This document shows positions 10,991-22,399 of a DNA stretch of 36,829 nucleotides, piece by piece. The DNA lies in NCBI RefSeq assembly GCF_000003605.2, contig NW_003109120.1, positions 75,479 to 112,307 of the forward strand, written 5' to 3'. This DNA is from Saccoglossus kowalevskii. Its lineage: Eukaryota > Hemichordata > Enteropneusta > Harrimaniidae. How positions within the stretch are numbered: position 1 is the stretch's first letter; each line of letters opens with the position of its first letter. The notes below the pieces were generated by a model. That model worked only from the letters and a program-made list of their open reading frames with translations. It was not told the DNA's origin and searched no databases. Made by a program: the position numbers and the translations under genes.

Positions 10991-12775
10991 GATTCATGTG
11001 ATCACCATGACATCTCTCTCATCTCTAAGTTTATTGGAAATAAATAAAACAAAATGAAAAAACTACAAGGGTTACGAGGCATGTAATCTTTATTAATATT
11101 TATCACTTTCTATTTCTTTGAAATTCATCTAACCACTTTAAAATTGTTGGGGGAACTATTGTAGTTAGTTTTTTGTCGTGCAATAAATTTTTAATGTTCT
11201 TCAGTGATGTTTTATGGCAATAAATGGAGATTTAGTAACACATCAAAAGAAATCCGAAACTATTTTACCAGCCTGGGAATTCAGAAATGAATGAATGGAC
11301 ATTATACATGCAGGAGAACTTATATTTTTAAAATTTTTAAACAATATATCATATTATTAATGCGCCCGGCCCATAACTCTGTGTCACAATACTGCGCTAT
11401 TAGATCATTCAAACATTGATATGATTTTAGGTAATATACTATTATAAAAAAATAATTAGTTCTTATTAAATATTTATTTATTCTTTTGAAATTTATTTTA
11501 TAATTATTATTGTTATTTATTTAAACTAATAAACATTATATTTTGCATTGTCATTAAACAAGACGAAGCATTGAACTAATATTCATCAATTATTTATTCA
11601 CAGACACACGATGTATTTCTTAGTTTGACACCAATTTCCGATCATGCAAAACACAATGTTTCCTATCTGTACAAAAATATGTTTACAAAACACTAAACTG
11701 CCTCTTCATAAGTCACGATTGCTCAGCTAGAGTTGTGATTATTCGACCACTTCCTTGATCAAACGGCTTCATTTGTCATTATTCGGAAGTATTCCGTCAC
11801 TGGAATGATTATTTAAACAAAATTGTGATTCGAAACAAAAAGCAAATGTGATTGCAGTAGCTTCCACACAGTTAAAGGTGAAGACAATAAACAGTTTAAA
11901 ATACAGTAAAAAAAATCAGGAAAATATATATGCGATATATATATATACTCCCAATTCTCAGATGCTAAATTCGATAAAACGTCTGAACTTGTAACACAGG
12001 TTGTGCATAATTGTGACGTCACTGCCACACGCTTTTCTTTATCATTTGCTTTGATTTATGCCAAAAAAAGGAAATCTATATGTTGGTGAATGTGGCTTTT
12101 CGTCGATTCACGTGTACTGCATTCCATAAGAATTCTGTCTATAGTAAAAATAAACAAACATCGAATGTACTGAAACAATGTTATACGATAAAGTACCATA
12201 GTATTTGCACCGTGTCGTGTTGAAATGAGTCCCATGCATGTAAAATACATTGTTTATACAACATTGCATTGCGTGAAAATACTTATTTATTTCGAGCCGC
12301 ATTTCACATTTCGAATTAGCATATGGATACATATGTTTATGTTGTTTATTGACATCGGCAACAATTCTATGTTATGATGAAAAGTGGAATTTGTGGGATT
12401 ATTAGTCTTGAATCAAGTAGAATTCGATGTTTGTTTTCTGTTTGGCTATAGAAAGTTGAAGACATATACCCAGCTTTTCATAAATTAGAGGAAAACACAA
12501 AGTTCTCCACTTTTCAGATATGGAAGAGAAGATTGTGCTATCAACCTGCTTTGAAACTAGGCTATAATTATTTTGAATAACGTGTATTGTTTCGGGGTGT
12601 ATAATCCTCGTTGTAAAAAATGAGTTCCTATTTAGAATTTAAAACATTATTTTAGCAGCAATGGATCCCTCTATGTGTAGAGCAATCCAGTTTCTAGGAA
12701 TATTCCTTCTTCTTTTCCAACACGACGCCATGTCTTCTCATCGTGGCCAAATTTTGACATGATGGATAACGCTGG
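10991..12775. other. AT-rich DNA, no gene recognised
   Basis: May include further eroded LINE sequence immediately after 10990, but no RT or endonuclease motif could be read. It contains a TA microsatellite at 11924-11948 and a CRE palindrome TGACGTCA at 12014-12021. At 12221-12253 there are scraps resembling the family A MITE interior (ATGAGTCCCAT, AAAATACATTGTTT). Confidence 0.45.
12014..12021. promoter_or_regulatory. CRE palindrome TGACGTCA
   Basis: Second full CREB/ATF palindrome of the window. No core promoter or gene is seen beside it. Confidence 0.2.
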
Positions 12776-12778
12776 TTA

Positions 12779-14365
12779 TGACATAGTTTGACATAATTGG
12801 TCCTGATTATGACATAATTGGTCCTGATTATGACATAATTGGCCCTGATTAGGACATATTTGGCCCCGATTAGGACATATTTGGCCCTGATTATGACCTA
12901 TTTGGCCCTGATTATGACGTAATTGGCCCTGATTAGGACATATTTGGCCCTGATTAGAACATACTTGGCCCTGATTATGACATAATTGGCACTGATTAGG
13001 ACATATTTGGGCCTGATTATGACATAATTGGCCCTGATTAGGACATATTTGGCCCTGATTAGGACATATTTGGCCCTGATTAGGACATATTTGGCCCTGA
13101 TTATGACATATTTGGCCCTGATTATGACATAATTGGCCCTGATTAGGACATATTTGGCCCCGATTAGGACATATTTGGCCCTGATTATGACCTATTTGGC
13201 CCTGATTATGACATAATTGGCCCTGATTAGGACATATTTGGCCTTGATTAGAACATACTTGGCCCTGATTATGACATATTTGGCCCTGATTAGGACATAT
13301 TTGGCCCTGATTATGACATAATTGGCCCTGATTAGGACATATTTGGCCCTGATTATGACATATTTGGCCCTGATTATGACATATTTGGCCCTGATTATGA
13401 CATATTTGGCCCTGATTAGAACATACTTGGCCCTTATTATGACATAATTGGCCCTGATTAGGACATATTTGGCCTTGATTAGAACATACTTGGCCCTGAT
13501 TATGACATAATTGGCCCTGATTAGGACATATTTGGCCCTGATTATGACATAATTGGCCCTGATTAGGACATATTTGGCCCTGATTAGGACATATTTGGCC
13601 CTGATTAGGACATATTTGGCCCTGATTAGGACATATTTGGCCCCGATTAGGACATATTTGGCCCTGATTATGACCTATTTGGCCCTGATTATGACATAAT
13701 TGGCCCTGATTAGAACATACTTGGCCCTGATTATGACATAATTGGCCCTGATTATGACATATTTGGCCCTGATTATGACATAATTGGCCCTGATTAGGAC
13801 ATATTTGGCCCTGATTAGGACATATTTGGCCCTGATTAGGACATATTTGGCCCTGATTATGACATATTTGGCCCTGATTAGAACATACTTGGCCCTGATT
13901 ATGACATAATTGGCCCTGATTAGGACATATTTGGCCCTGATTATGACATAATTGGCCCTGATTATGACATATTTGGCCCTGATTATGACATATTTGGCCC
14001 TGATTATGACATATTTGGCCCTGATTAGGAAATATTTGGCCCTGATTAGGACATAATTGGCCCTGATTAGGACATATTTGGCCCCGATTAGGACATATTT
14101 GGCCCTGATTATGACCTATTTGGCCCTGATTATGACATAATTGGCCCTGATTAGAACATACTTGGCCCTGATTATGACATAATTGGCCATGATTAGAACA
14201 TATTTGGCCCTGATTATGACGTAATTGGCCCTGATTAGGACATATTTGGCCCTGATTAGAACATACTTGGCCCTGATTATGACATAATTGGCCCTGATTA
14301 GGACATATTTGGCCCCGATTAGGACATATTTGGCCCTGATTATGACCTATTTGGCCCTGATTATG
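12779..14365. repeat. 21-bp minisatellite, 75 cores
   Basis: Head-to-tail units of exactly 21 bp, consensus GACATAWTTGG then CCCTGATTAK. The GGCC core (or a one-base variant) is found at 12799 and every 21 bp up to 14353, which is 75 positions. Spot checks along the array found no insertion or deletion. Units fall into a small vocabulary: TATGACATAATT, TAGGACATATTT, TATGACCTATTT, TAGAACATACTT, TATGACATATTT and rare singletons. Five units carry GGCCCC (12862, 13156, 13639, 14080, 14311), and each is followed two units later by the TATGACCTATTT type, so the array is built from shuffled higher-order blocks. The minus-strand frame is open throughout. Confidence 0.97.
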
Positions 14366-14398
14366 TCTCTGTCGATGACGGTAGAGAATGGAACATTA

Positions 14399-16961
14399 TT
14401 TGAGAGCCAACAAAAAGTCACGTGACACTCTCGCTCCAACGTGATCTCGGCGGCTATTTGAAAATAAGGACGTTTGTACAACTTTCACACGAAGTATGGA
14501 TTTGATTCAACAGATTCCAACCTCGTTCAAGCAATTAAATGTTAGCGATTCAAGCTATTTAGTACTCCGGTGATTCTAGATGAGATCTAATGTAGTTTAC
14601 ATACCAATGGAAATTATCGACGTAATCAGCTTAACCTGATTGATTGGTTTACCAACAACCTTTTTGGATTACAAATTACTAAGCCGTGATCGCGTCGTCC
14701 CTTTTTCTTCACTCTCATCTAGAGAAAACAATATCGACTACAAAATCTGTCTGCACAAAACAAACAAATAATATGTAATAAATATTTAGTATTTATGCGT
14801 TTTTATCTGATACCTGTTCATGGGATTTATTAGTTGTGACACAGTCCCTCAACAATGGGGCTGTGGTTTTGGTAAGTACAGTAATCCAGGGATTTCCAAT
14901 ATACCTCAACAACATCACAATATATAAAGGGGTCAATAAACTATGGTAGTTACCTCAATATACCAAGATGGCATATACATATACAATTGGCAATCGACTT
15001 TGTAATTTTAATTATTCCATCGTTGATGATTTTCTGCTATTGTAATGTGAGGCAACAAACATCTCAGTTGAGCAGGAATAAAATATCGGCATTCCTATGG
15101 GAACACATTGTGATCCCTAGTTGTACCATGAACTCGAATCTAAGGACAATCCTTGGTTACATAATGATAAGACAGGATACCACTTGTCTGATATAGACGT
15201 TGAGCTTTTACAGAGACCGTTTGATTATGAATGAGATTAACGGCAGGTGACACAAGTGGGACAGGTATTGCTGACTCTTGCCGAAACACCTGACATCACC
15301 TCTTGGTTGTACACCATGGAAACTTTTCACTGTTTTGATCATGTTTTAGTTATTGTCTATGTATTGTTGGTTGTTGTTTTTCCGCTATTTAACACCATGC
15401 GCCAAAACGTTGTTTATAGTTTCGTTTCATATAGCCCTACCGTCTTCATCCCAATTCCATCGCAGGATCATATTATACTATTAGAGTTATATAATGAAGG
15501 CATTTACCCAGAATTGCCACATTTTAACCGCCTAATAAAATTAATTGGATAGACTCCACAAATATAAATTCAAATCGTACACAGAATATTAATCTGAAGA
15601 TAAGCAGTACTGTAATAACTAAGTCAACTAACATCCACGAGGGACATGCCGAATGTACTCTGTGTATTTGTGGATGAAGCCCTGGATAATAAGGTTAACG
15701 CAACTTACAACCTTTGAAGCTGACATGAACGTTGCTTGACAAAAATAAAAATACTTCATGACCGAACATATAATTTTGTGAAAACGATATTATTAAACTC
15801 GCCAAATTATTGATCCATTTATTTCAGAGTTTTGACAGATATCAATTCATTTGATTAAGTTTAATGATTGGTTTATAGAACCTAGACGCGAATTGCAGCT
15901 AAGATCTCGCTGAAGTGAGAACAGTGGACGCGAGGACGGAATGAAATGAACACTATTTGAGGGGTGAACATAATTCCCGTGGCTCTATTGTTTCTTAACG
16001 ATTTATTGACGGTTATTTGCGTCTACGATCTATTGCATACGACACCACAAGATTTTAGTGTCGTTTTCTATATGACTAAGTCTGTCCAAAGCCGCTAGGG
16101 CGATATTCCGGTTGACCTTCCCGTCCACAATCGTTAGAGATGTCTAAAACTGTTACAACGCTGCGTGGCTTTTCATTATTCGCATAATTCTCGTGTAAAT
16201 TAAACCCGACACCGCGTCTGGCAAATTAACGGGAAATTTAATTATTAAAACGTGGAATTGAAAGCCCGTAAATATATTTGTCGCTATATATAATTATACT
16301 ATAGCAACGAACATACTGCTTCAAATAACCTTTATTTAATTAAAACAGATATAACCTTTGACAGAATAATTATTTGTTTGGATCAATTCCCGCGAATTTT
16401 TGTAAGTGTTAAAATACATCCGAGTTCATTTATCTTGCAATTCAATTTAGAAGTTATTGTGACATCTTACCAAACTATTTGATCGCAACAATCTATTTCT
16501 ATATGTTCCTTTCATATCAAACTCATCCGACAGTAATTTTCACTGAAGACTTGACTCAAATTTATCTACCTAAATCTTGTCTTGTTAATTCTCAGTCTAT
16601 TACAGCGCAATGTATTACAACACGTCCAGAAAAGCACATCCCGTCTGATCGCCCTCGACAAAGGCATATGCATGTCATACCAGAAGTCATACTAGCCCAA
16701 CATTTAGTTTACCAGTGTTTTAACAAATTAATTTTAAAACACTTGACTAACTTCCAATATCTTAATCTTCTTTTCACATTCTTTCCATTCGTATTCATCT
16801 CGTATACTCTGTTAAGCTCATAATGCCAACGTCTATCTAAATTCAACATGCCTCGGTAACGCGTAGAAACTAAAAAATAACAATGTTTTAAGCATAAATT
16901 TATTAACATTATTACGTCATTAGATGAAATGTCAGATCTCATAACAAATCTCAACAGTGCC
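14399..16961. other. AT-rich DNA with weak promoter-like words
   Basis: No gene is established. A good TATA word, TATATAAAGG, lies at 14921-14930, and a splice-donor consensus GGTAAGTA at 14871-14878. A 78-residue ATG frame at 15316-15552 in perfect Kozak context encodes one hydrophobic segment but no known family. A frame at 14987-15196 begins with TTG and is not credible as a eukaryotic start. Confidence 0.4.
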
Positions 16962-17127
16962 TTAAAGCGGGAGAGTCGTCACCTGCGCATGCGTCAGATG
17001 GCCATGGCGTGTCATTAATTACAAACAAGCGTCTACCCATGAGTCTTTGGTTTTTTTAGCGTGTGTTGTTATCGTCGCCTGGGACTCAATTCCCGCGCGT
17101 GCGCAGTGACGACCCCTCCCGTTTTAA
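16962..17127. mobile_element. TTAA-flanked MITE, family C copy 2
   Basis: A 158-bp element (16966-17123) lies between TTAA at 16962-16965 and TTAA at 17124-17127. It is inverted relative to the copy at 5218-5381. The ends read AGCGGGAGAGTCGTCACCTG on the left and, on the minus strand, AACGGGAGGGGTCGTCACTG on the right. The interior retains CGCATGCGTCAGATGGCCAT and the ATTGAGTCCCA-like block seen in copy 1. Both copies keep clean TTAA on each side, supporting TTAA as the target duplication. Confidence 0.88.
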
Positions 17128-17814
17128 TGCTCTGAGTGCTGTGACATGGCATGTTAGTAATTTAAAATTTAGTATGGGACTCAGGTGTATGTCATAATTG
17201 ACTGAATATTTCTGGATATTTTAATATTAATCATACATTTACAATCTCCATAAATTCTAATAAATAACTCAGTATCTAAATTTTTAAAAATGTTTTAGTT
17301 AGAGATCCTCATTTTGTCTATTAACCTTTGGATACCAAGCTCTGTGTATCGTATCGTGTCGTACCGTTTTATCATTTAAGTGTTCAATACTTTTGAGAAC
17401 TACGTATAAAAACTCTGAAAGTTTTTTTTTACTGTAGTGGTGTAGATGCCATTCAGGAAGACGTGATAGACATTATACCACACATGGCGATATAGTCCAT
17501 TGAAACGTTAACAATTTTATACGAGTATTGTATCTTTGGCATTTACTATTATAAATATTCTATTCTCGTTTTGTGGGTCCGCACATGCGAATGTGTTCAG
17601 CAGTTGTAGTTATTTAGTTGAGTATACATATCCAAAATTACAATATTTGAAATCACATTTGCAATTTTCTGTCTGTGCCAAGTTCATATGCAGATACAAA
17701 AAGCATATTGCATAATAGGGCTACAATGACAGTGTTGTGTTATGTTGCATTACCAGTTAACTGTAATAAGCGCATTACTGCAATTTATTACTCCTATCGA
17801 CGTGTACGTTAACC
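17128..17814. other. AT-rich spacer
   Basis: Nothing recognisable. Only short homopolymers, such as a T run near 17421, and AT-rich sequence between two MITEs. Confidence 0.6.
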
Positions 17815-18069
17815 TTAAAGGCGGTGGTCGTCGCGCTGCGCAAGTGCGTCATTTGTGTTGATGAAAACTGATTTTCCCCATAATCCAATGCGCACACATT
17901 TTGACCCGGGCGCAACGTGCACTAATTACCATTACCTCTTTCGATGCCTTCCAATCACCAAAGAAATTATTAACGCCCCAATCATTGGTCTACGCAACAA
18001 AGGCGCAATCTTTGTTCTTATGAGACCCATATCTTGCGCATGCGTGGCTAGACGACCACCGTTCTTTAA
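17815..18069 (+). mobile_element. TTAA-flanked MITE, family B copy 1
   Basis: A 247-bp element (17819-18065) lies between TTAA at 17815-17818 and TTAA at 18066-18069. The left end is AGGCGGTGGTCGTCGCGC. The right end, inward on the minus strand, is AGAACGGTGGTCGTC. Interior blocks such as CATAATCCAATGCGC, CACTAATTACC and TCGATGCCTTCCAATC match the copy at 5993-6289. The first 20 bases are nearly identical to family A, but the interior is different and twice as long, so A and B are probably mobilised by the same enzyme. The 83-codon frame across it is incidental. Confidence 0.88.
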
Positions 18070-18275
18070 CATAGGTTCTAACATGCATTATATTTACGCT
18101 TGTTAAAATTTGAATATACGACATATTGTATTATAATTAGCTTTGACTTCTAGGCGACCCATTAAGATATCGTTTCCCGTGTGAATACTTTATAACTGTG
18201 CAGCACAAGGTGTGACAACTTTTGACGTCGATGAAATGTTCGAATATATGAAATAATTGCGCACCATCTCAAACA

Positions 18276-18860
18276 TACTGTAAAACATGTTGAAAAAGCG
18301 ACATGCAATTTTAGCGAATTGTGGTAAAATGACGTAATAGCGAATATTGATTTAGCGAATCTCTCTTGTCATTGTTGATTTCCTGTTTTGGCACAATACT
18401 TGTCTGTCGCGCGTCAAAACAAATGCACAGTTATCATCTCCATAAAAACAAATAAAAACAGTCAAGTGTAATTTAATTCTGTTCGCAATCATAAAAAACT
18501 GATTCAACGGGGATTTGATAAAGCGGGTATCGTTGCTGCGTTACATCCAGAATATTGACCCGTTATATTGGGACTCAAAAATTACTAAGTACTACTAATT
18601 TCTGAATAATATATCAGTACCACTTCATATATTTATTTTCATTGAAATAATGACCACAATGAATACGTTTATTTTTGTGTGTTAATTTACTTTTCAATAA
18701 AGTGTATCTATTGTACGTTTCATTTGTGTTGTTTACATAGTGTATGTGGAGAAAAAAGACGTTGTAGCCATTTTGAATTTATAATAAAGTCATTGGCGAC
18801 ATCTTGAATCAGCGAACCAGTTCTCCCGCCAAATTCGCTAAAAAGACATGTTTTACAATA
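18276..18860. mobile_element. TA-flanked DNA transposon remnant, family E copy 1
   Basis: Ends are inverted repeats: CTGTAAAACATGT at 18278-18290, and on the minus strand TTGTAAAACATGTC ending at 18858. Both are bordered by TA (18276-18277 and 18859-18860). Subterminal TTTTAGCGAATT-type motifs occur several times on the left, and their complement AATTCGCTAAAAA is on the right. Length is about 581 bp with no coding frame. TA flanks and end structure suggest a Tc1/mariner-type non-autonomous element, though the superfamily is inference. Confidence 0.75.
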
Positions 18861-19810
18861 TACCAGCAATTTTGCTCTTCGTATTTGATAAACAAATAAT
18901 CATCGGTGTGTCCGCTCCTGGAGATTCGTCAAATGTTATGCCAATGGTGAATCACCATGATCTTGTGAATTGAGTTTGCTTAAAAAAGTAGATTGGTAGT
19001 AACAAATTAACTCTGCTGTGAGCAAATGAATGGGGCAACCTGAACATATTCGTCTGTAGTAATATAATAAGGTCACCGCGTCAGAAACTGGAACAAAATA
19101 GATGATCGTTTGAGTCACACGTCTTGATGCCCGAGTGTAATGACCCATAATTATTGTGATTGATGTGGAAACTGGACTAAGTGACCTTGAATATCTCTAA
19201 GGACGGGGTCCTGAGGGAAGATATACACACGTTAAATGCCTACCCCCATGCTGCCAGTCTAAACACAAATTTACAGTAAATGAAATAAAACATGACATAT
19301 AGTAATTTTCAAGATCATTCCGTTACTTTAAAAAAAACACTTTTAAATATGAATGTAATCTAGAACCATGTCCGCTGCTTAGTCAAAGTTGCGTGAGTTT
19401 ATTAGTATGAAACACTATAGTATATGATTATTTCCAGTCGAGTCATCAGTGACTTTATGATTAATAATTTGTTATCCTATGAGTAATATTCAGCGTAGTG
19501 TAAAATTCCTTAAGGGGAAGTATCTGATAATTACTGGCGACGACCATATGCCAACAGTCTAACCAATGAGTTGTTGATTTTCTGATAATGAAAATTTGTT
19601 TGTGTGTTTTTCAGAGCTTCACCTGCTTCAGTTCCGAACCGTAAACAGAAATAATGCTTCTCCGTGGCGTAATATTGAAACATGGATCTTGTGTATGCAA
19701 TGCACGCAGTTAAAGTACACATGACATCATACCTCTTGCACTCACGGGATAATAATAGATATAGTAATAGAACATGGTAAATCTTTTTACTCAATAGCTA
19801 GTGGAACGAG
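18861..19810. other. AT-rich spacer, no gene recognised
   Basis: Frames near 18936-19148 and 19531-19794 are short and unrecognised. Nothing else stands out. Confidence 0.55.
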
Positions 19811-20036
19811 GCAAAGTCGTGACACACGCTCATACTCTTCCAATGAATACCTTTGAGTCGGTCGCAGGCTACATGGTGCATCTTCTTTCGTTTATTTTCG
19901 CATTACAAAAATGTCATAATATTGTTACACTATTTTGAAGCCCGTGGCAGTATTATATAACACAGTAAAGCTAGGCTCTATATTGCGCAGGAAGAAGAAT
20001 GGGTGTATGTGGAAAACATGCGCAATGGGAAAAAGT
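19811..20036 (-). repeat. Interspersed repeat D, copy 1 (inverted)
   Basis: The reverse complement of this segment aligns over its whole length with 22108-22352. Shared blocks include CCATTGCGCATGTT, ACACCCATTCTTCTTC, TAGCTTTACTGTGTTATATA then ATACTGCC, GGGCTTCAAAATAGTGTAAC, AATAAACGAAAGAAGA, GCACCATGTAGC and GTGTCACGACTTTGC. Copy 1 lacks about 15 bases after the TGCGCAATATA block. No coding frame. It may be a MITE or one arm of a long inverted-repeat element. Confidence 0.88.
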
Positions 20037-20104
20037 GGAAAGCTCGTTTATCTAAAATAACATACCTACATAGAAATCACTGGCCGACCAACTTGACCAG
20101 CACA

Positions 20105-20126
20105 ATTATTATTATTATTATTATTT
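20105..20126. repeat. ATT trinucleotide microsatellite
   Basis: About seven ATT units. Low complexity. Confidence 0.9.
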
Positions 20127-20345
20127 TATAGGATTGCAGATGCATATCAACCACTCATACAATCACTTACTGTTAGCAGGGTCAGGCCAATTAAATACTT
20201 CGAAAACACAACTAAATCATACACAAGTATTGTGAGAAATGCGTAAGTTGTCCCTAAGAAAGCGGCACTGTTTGCGTGAAAAACAGCAGGAATGATACAG
20301 ACAGTCTATAAAAATCTCAAATCCACAATACAAACAAAAATATTC

Positions 20346-20484
20346 AAGTTGACGCTTTTTGATCGATCTCATTTCTAGTATGTTTCTAGTTTATTTATCA
20401 ATTATCAAACTAGGGAAGTATTAATATTTATATTTGCATATATTTAAGTTGTCGCATTTTGATCGATCTAATTTCTAGTCTGTT
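20346..20484 (+). repeat. 39-bp direct repeat, period 100
   Basis: AAGTTGACGCTTTTTGATCG at 20346 and AAGTTGTCGCATTTTGATCG at 20446 begin two copies of about 39 bp that differ at only a few bases and end in ATTTCTAGT(A/C)TGTT. The sequence between them is AT-rich and not repeated. It is probably a relic of a local duplication. Confidence 0.8.
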
Positions 20485-22107
20485 ATGCTTCAATCAACGA
20501 TCTTCCAGCACTGACCTAAGCGTTGACTCATACGCGAATCCAAGGACAATAATAACGTTTCCTTTGACAATCCTCTCCCAACTTCAGAGCGCACATTAGT
20601 CGTCCCTTGTTTGGTTTATCGCACTTGAATTAACTCAGCAATATCCGCTAGCAGACTGTTGCATCCTTCTTACCCACCTGCCATGCTCGTTGTCTGTCGC
20701 ATAGAATCTCTTTCCGTGGTAGAATTATACAAGCCATTAGTACAAAGCCCACCGGATTCATGAAAGAATATCGAAGAATCATTTATACATTTTTTTAAGA
20801 GCCTAGACTAATATATGTCGTCGTGTGAATTCTGATGATATATAGTTAATATTCCTGCGTTGTAGTATGTGAATACTTAATACGTATTATATGGTACATT
20901 TTTATAATGCATTAATCATCATCGATATATCGGAGATGTCTAGGATATTTTACTTTCATCATTAAATATTGATTTTGATTTGCATTTCTTGACACGCGTC
21001 GCACACAGAAATATTCAATGGATGGCCAGAGTAGAGAGTCAATAAAAAAAAACGATGAAGTGACTCATGAAAATGAAATGTAACTTGTCTGACACCCGGC
21101 AATGTTGGATTAAACACGACATGAATTATGATTGAAAAATGTGGCTGAATTGTCGGTATTCAACTTGAAGACCACGTGGGGTTGTTCATTATTTTGTTGT
21201 ACTTTTATAAAAAACATATTCAATATTCAATACGATTATATATATACCTCCATAGTTTGTTTTCCTTTCTTCTGTTTTATTTTATCTTATTTTATTATAT
21301 CCCATTTAATTCAATTTCAATTCACTCTATTTCATTCTGTTCTATTCTATCATGTAATATTTGGTACGTTTTATGTATTACTAATCCAAGCGTGATATAC
21401 AGTGATCTTGAATGGTCAGTGAGTATACATACTAAGAGCCCTTATCAACTTAATTGAAAATTACATACGAACCTAACACCAACAATTCGTTGATTATATT
21501 AACGTAAATTGCGTTCACTGAATAATAGGATACAGAATTCAGCATACGTCGTAACATCATTCCATTATGTATAATTAATTTCATAATTAAAAACGCAGGA
21601 ATTTCTAGAAACAGGACACAATTTTTCACTTCGATTACAGTATACGAAGCATATGCATCATTAATCCCTTGGGATATCATGGCTTTGTTTCAGTATTCTC
21701 TGTAGAGTAAGGTTATATGGTTGAGGAATGTTGATGAATATATATATTTATGTATGTATATGAGATAAATTGTTATATTTATTGTAATCGATTCGCCATG
21801 CTAGAAAGAATGTGAATTCCCTTTATGACGAGAATTCACGTGAAAATATGTGTGAAATAGCATTGATAGAAAGTTTATCAATTTATATGTTTATATTACA
21901 GGGTGTCGTAAACATGGTTTAATATTCATAACACGTAGTTGAATTGTGGAAAACGATGTTGATGTATATGTCAATTTAAAGTAGAAATATTACCATTTGA
22001 TGACGAGGAATCAAATGTCCCTTTAGGATCAAGTGTGCAAGACATTCGGGGTTGGGGTGAAAACATGTTCACTTTGTTTAGAAAGCCAGATGAAGGTGGC
22101 GTAATAC

Positions 22108-22352
22108 TTTTTTCCATTGCGCATGTTCACCACAGACACCCATTCTTCTTCATGCGCAATATAATTCAACTGTTTAACCGCTTAGCTTTACTGTGTTATA
22201 TAATACTGCCGCGGGCTTCAAAATAGTGTAACAAAACTATGACTTTTTTGTATGCGAAAAATAAACGAAAGAAGAGGCACCATGTAGCGTTCGACCGACT
22301 CGATGGCAGCCATCGGAAGAGGAGCGTTTATCAGAGTGTGTCACGACTTTGC
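22108..22352 (+). repeat. Interspersed repeat D, copy 2
   Basis: Mate of 19811-20036 in opposite orientation. This copy is the longer one, with an extra ATTCAACTGTTTAACCGC-like insertion relative to copy 1. Divergence between copies is moderate, with scattered substitutions and small indels, so neither is a recent insertion. A short frame at 22035-22226 overlaps it and is not a gene. Confidence 0.88.
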
Positions 22353-22399
22353 ATAGTGTTGCATTCATTCTGAATGTTGGCTATTAAAGCTTGAAACAA

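Larger units (their letters stand above)
20037..22107. other. Region enclosed by inverted repeat D
   Basis: About 2.07 kb between the two D arms. It contains an ATT microsatellite, the 39-bp direct repeat and a pyrimidine-rich low-complexity stretch at 21255-21350. A hairpin, GTGAATTC and GAATTCAC, lies near 21811-21840. No transposase-like frame was seen; the longest frames, near 21132-21457, are translations of the T-rich stretch. Confidence 0.5.

Noticed and set aside
12779-14365. CRISPR array
   Set aside because: Units are contiguous 21-mers without unique spacers, so this is a minisatellite.
14987-15196. Frame with a hydrophobic PSLMIFCY segment resembling GPCR helix 5
   Set aside because: It begins at TTG, the proline-to-tyrosine spacing is one residue short of the usual GPCR pattern, and no other helix or exon is visible nearby.
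21255-21350. T-rich TTTATTTTAT/ATTTCATTC stretch with two overlapping frames of 87 and 93 codons
   Set aside because: Low-complexity pyrimidine-rich sequence; the frames are phenylalanine/isoleucine/serine strings with no domain.
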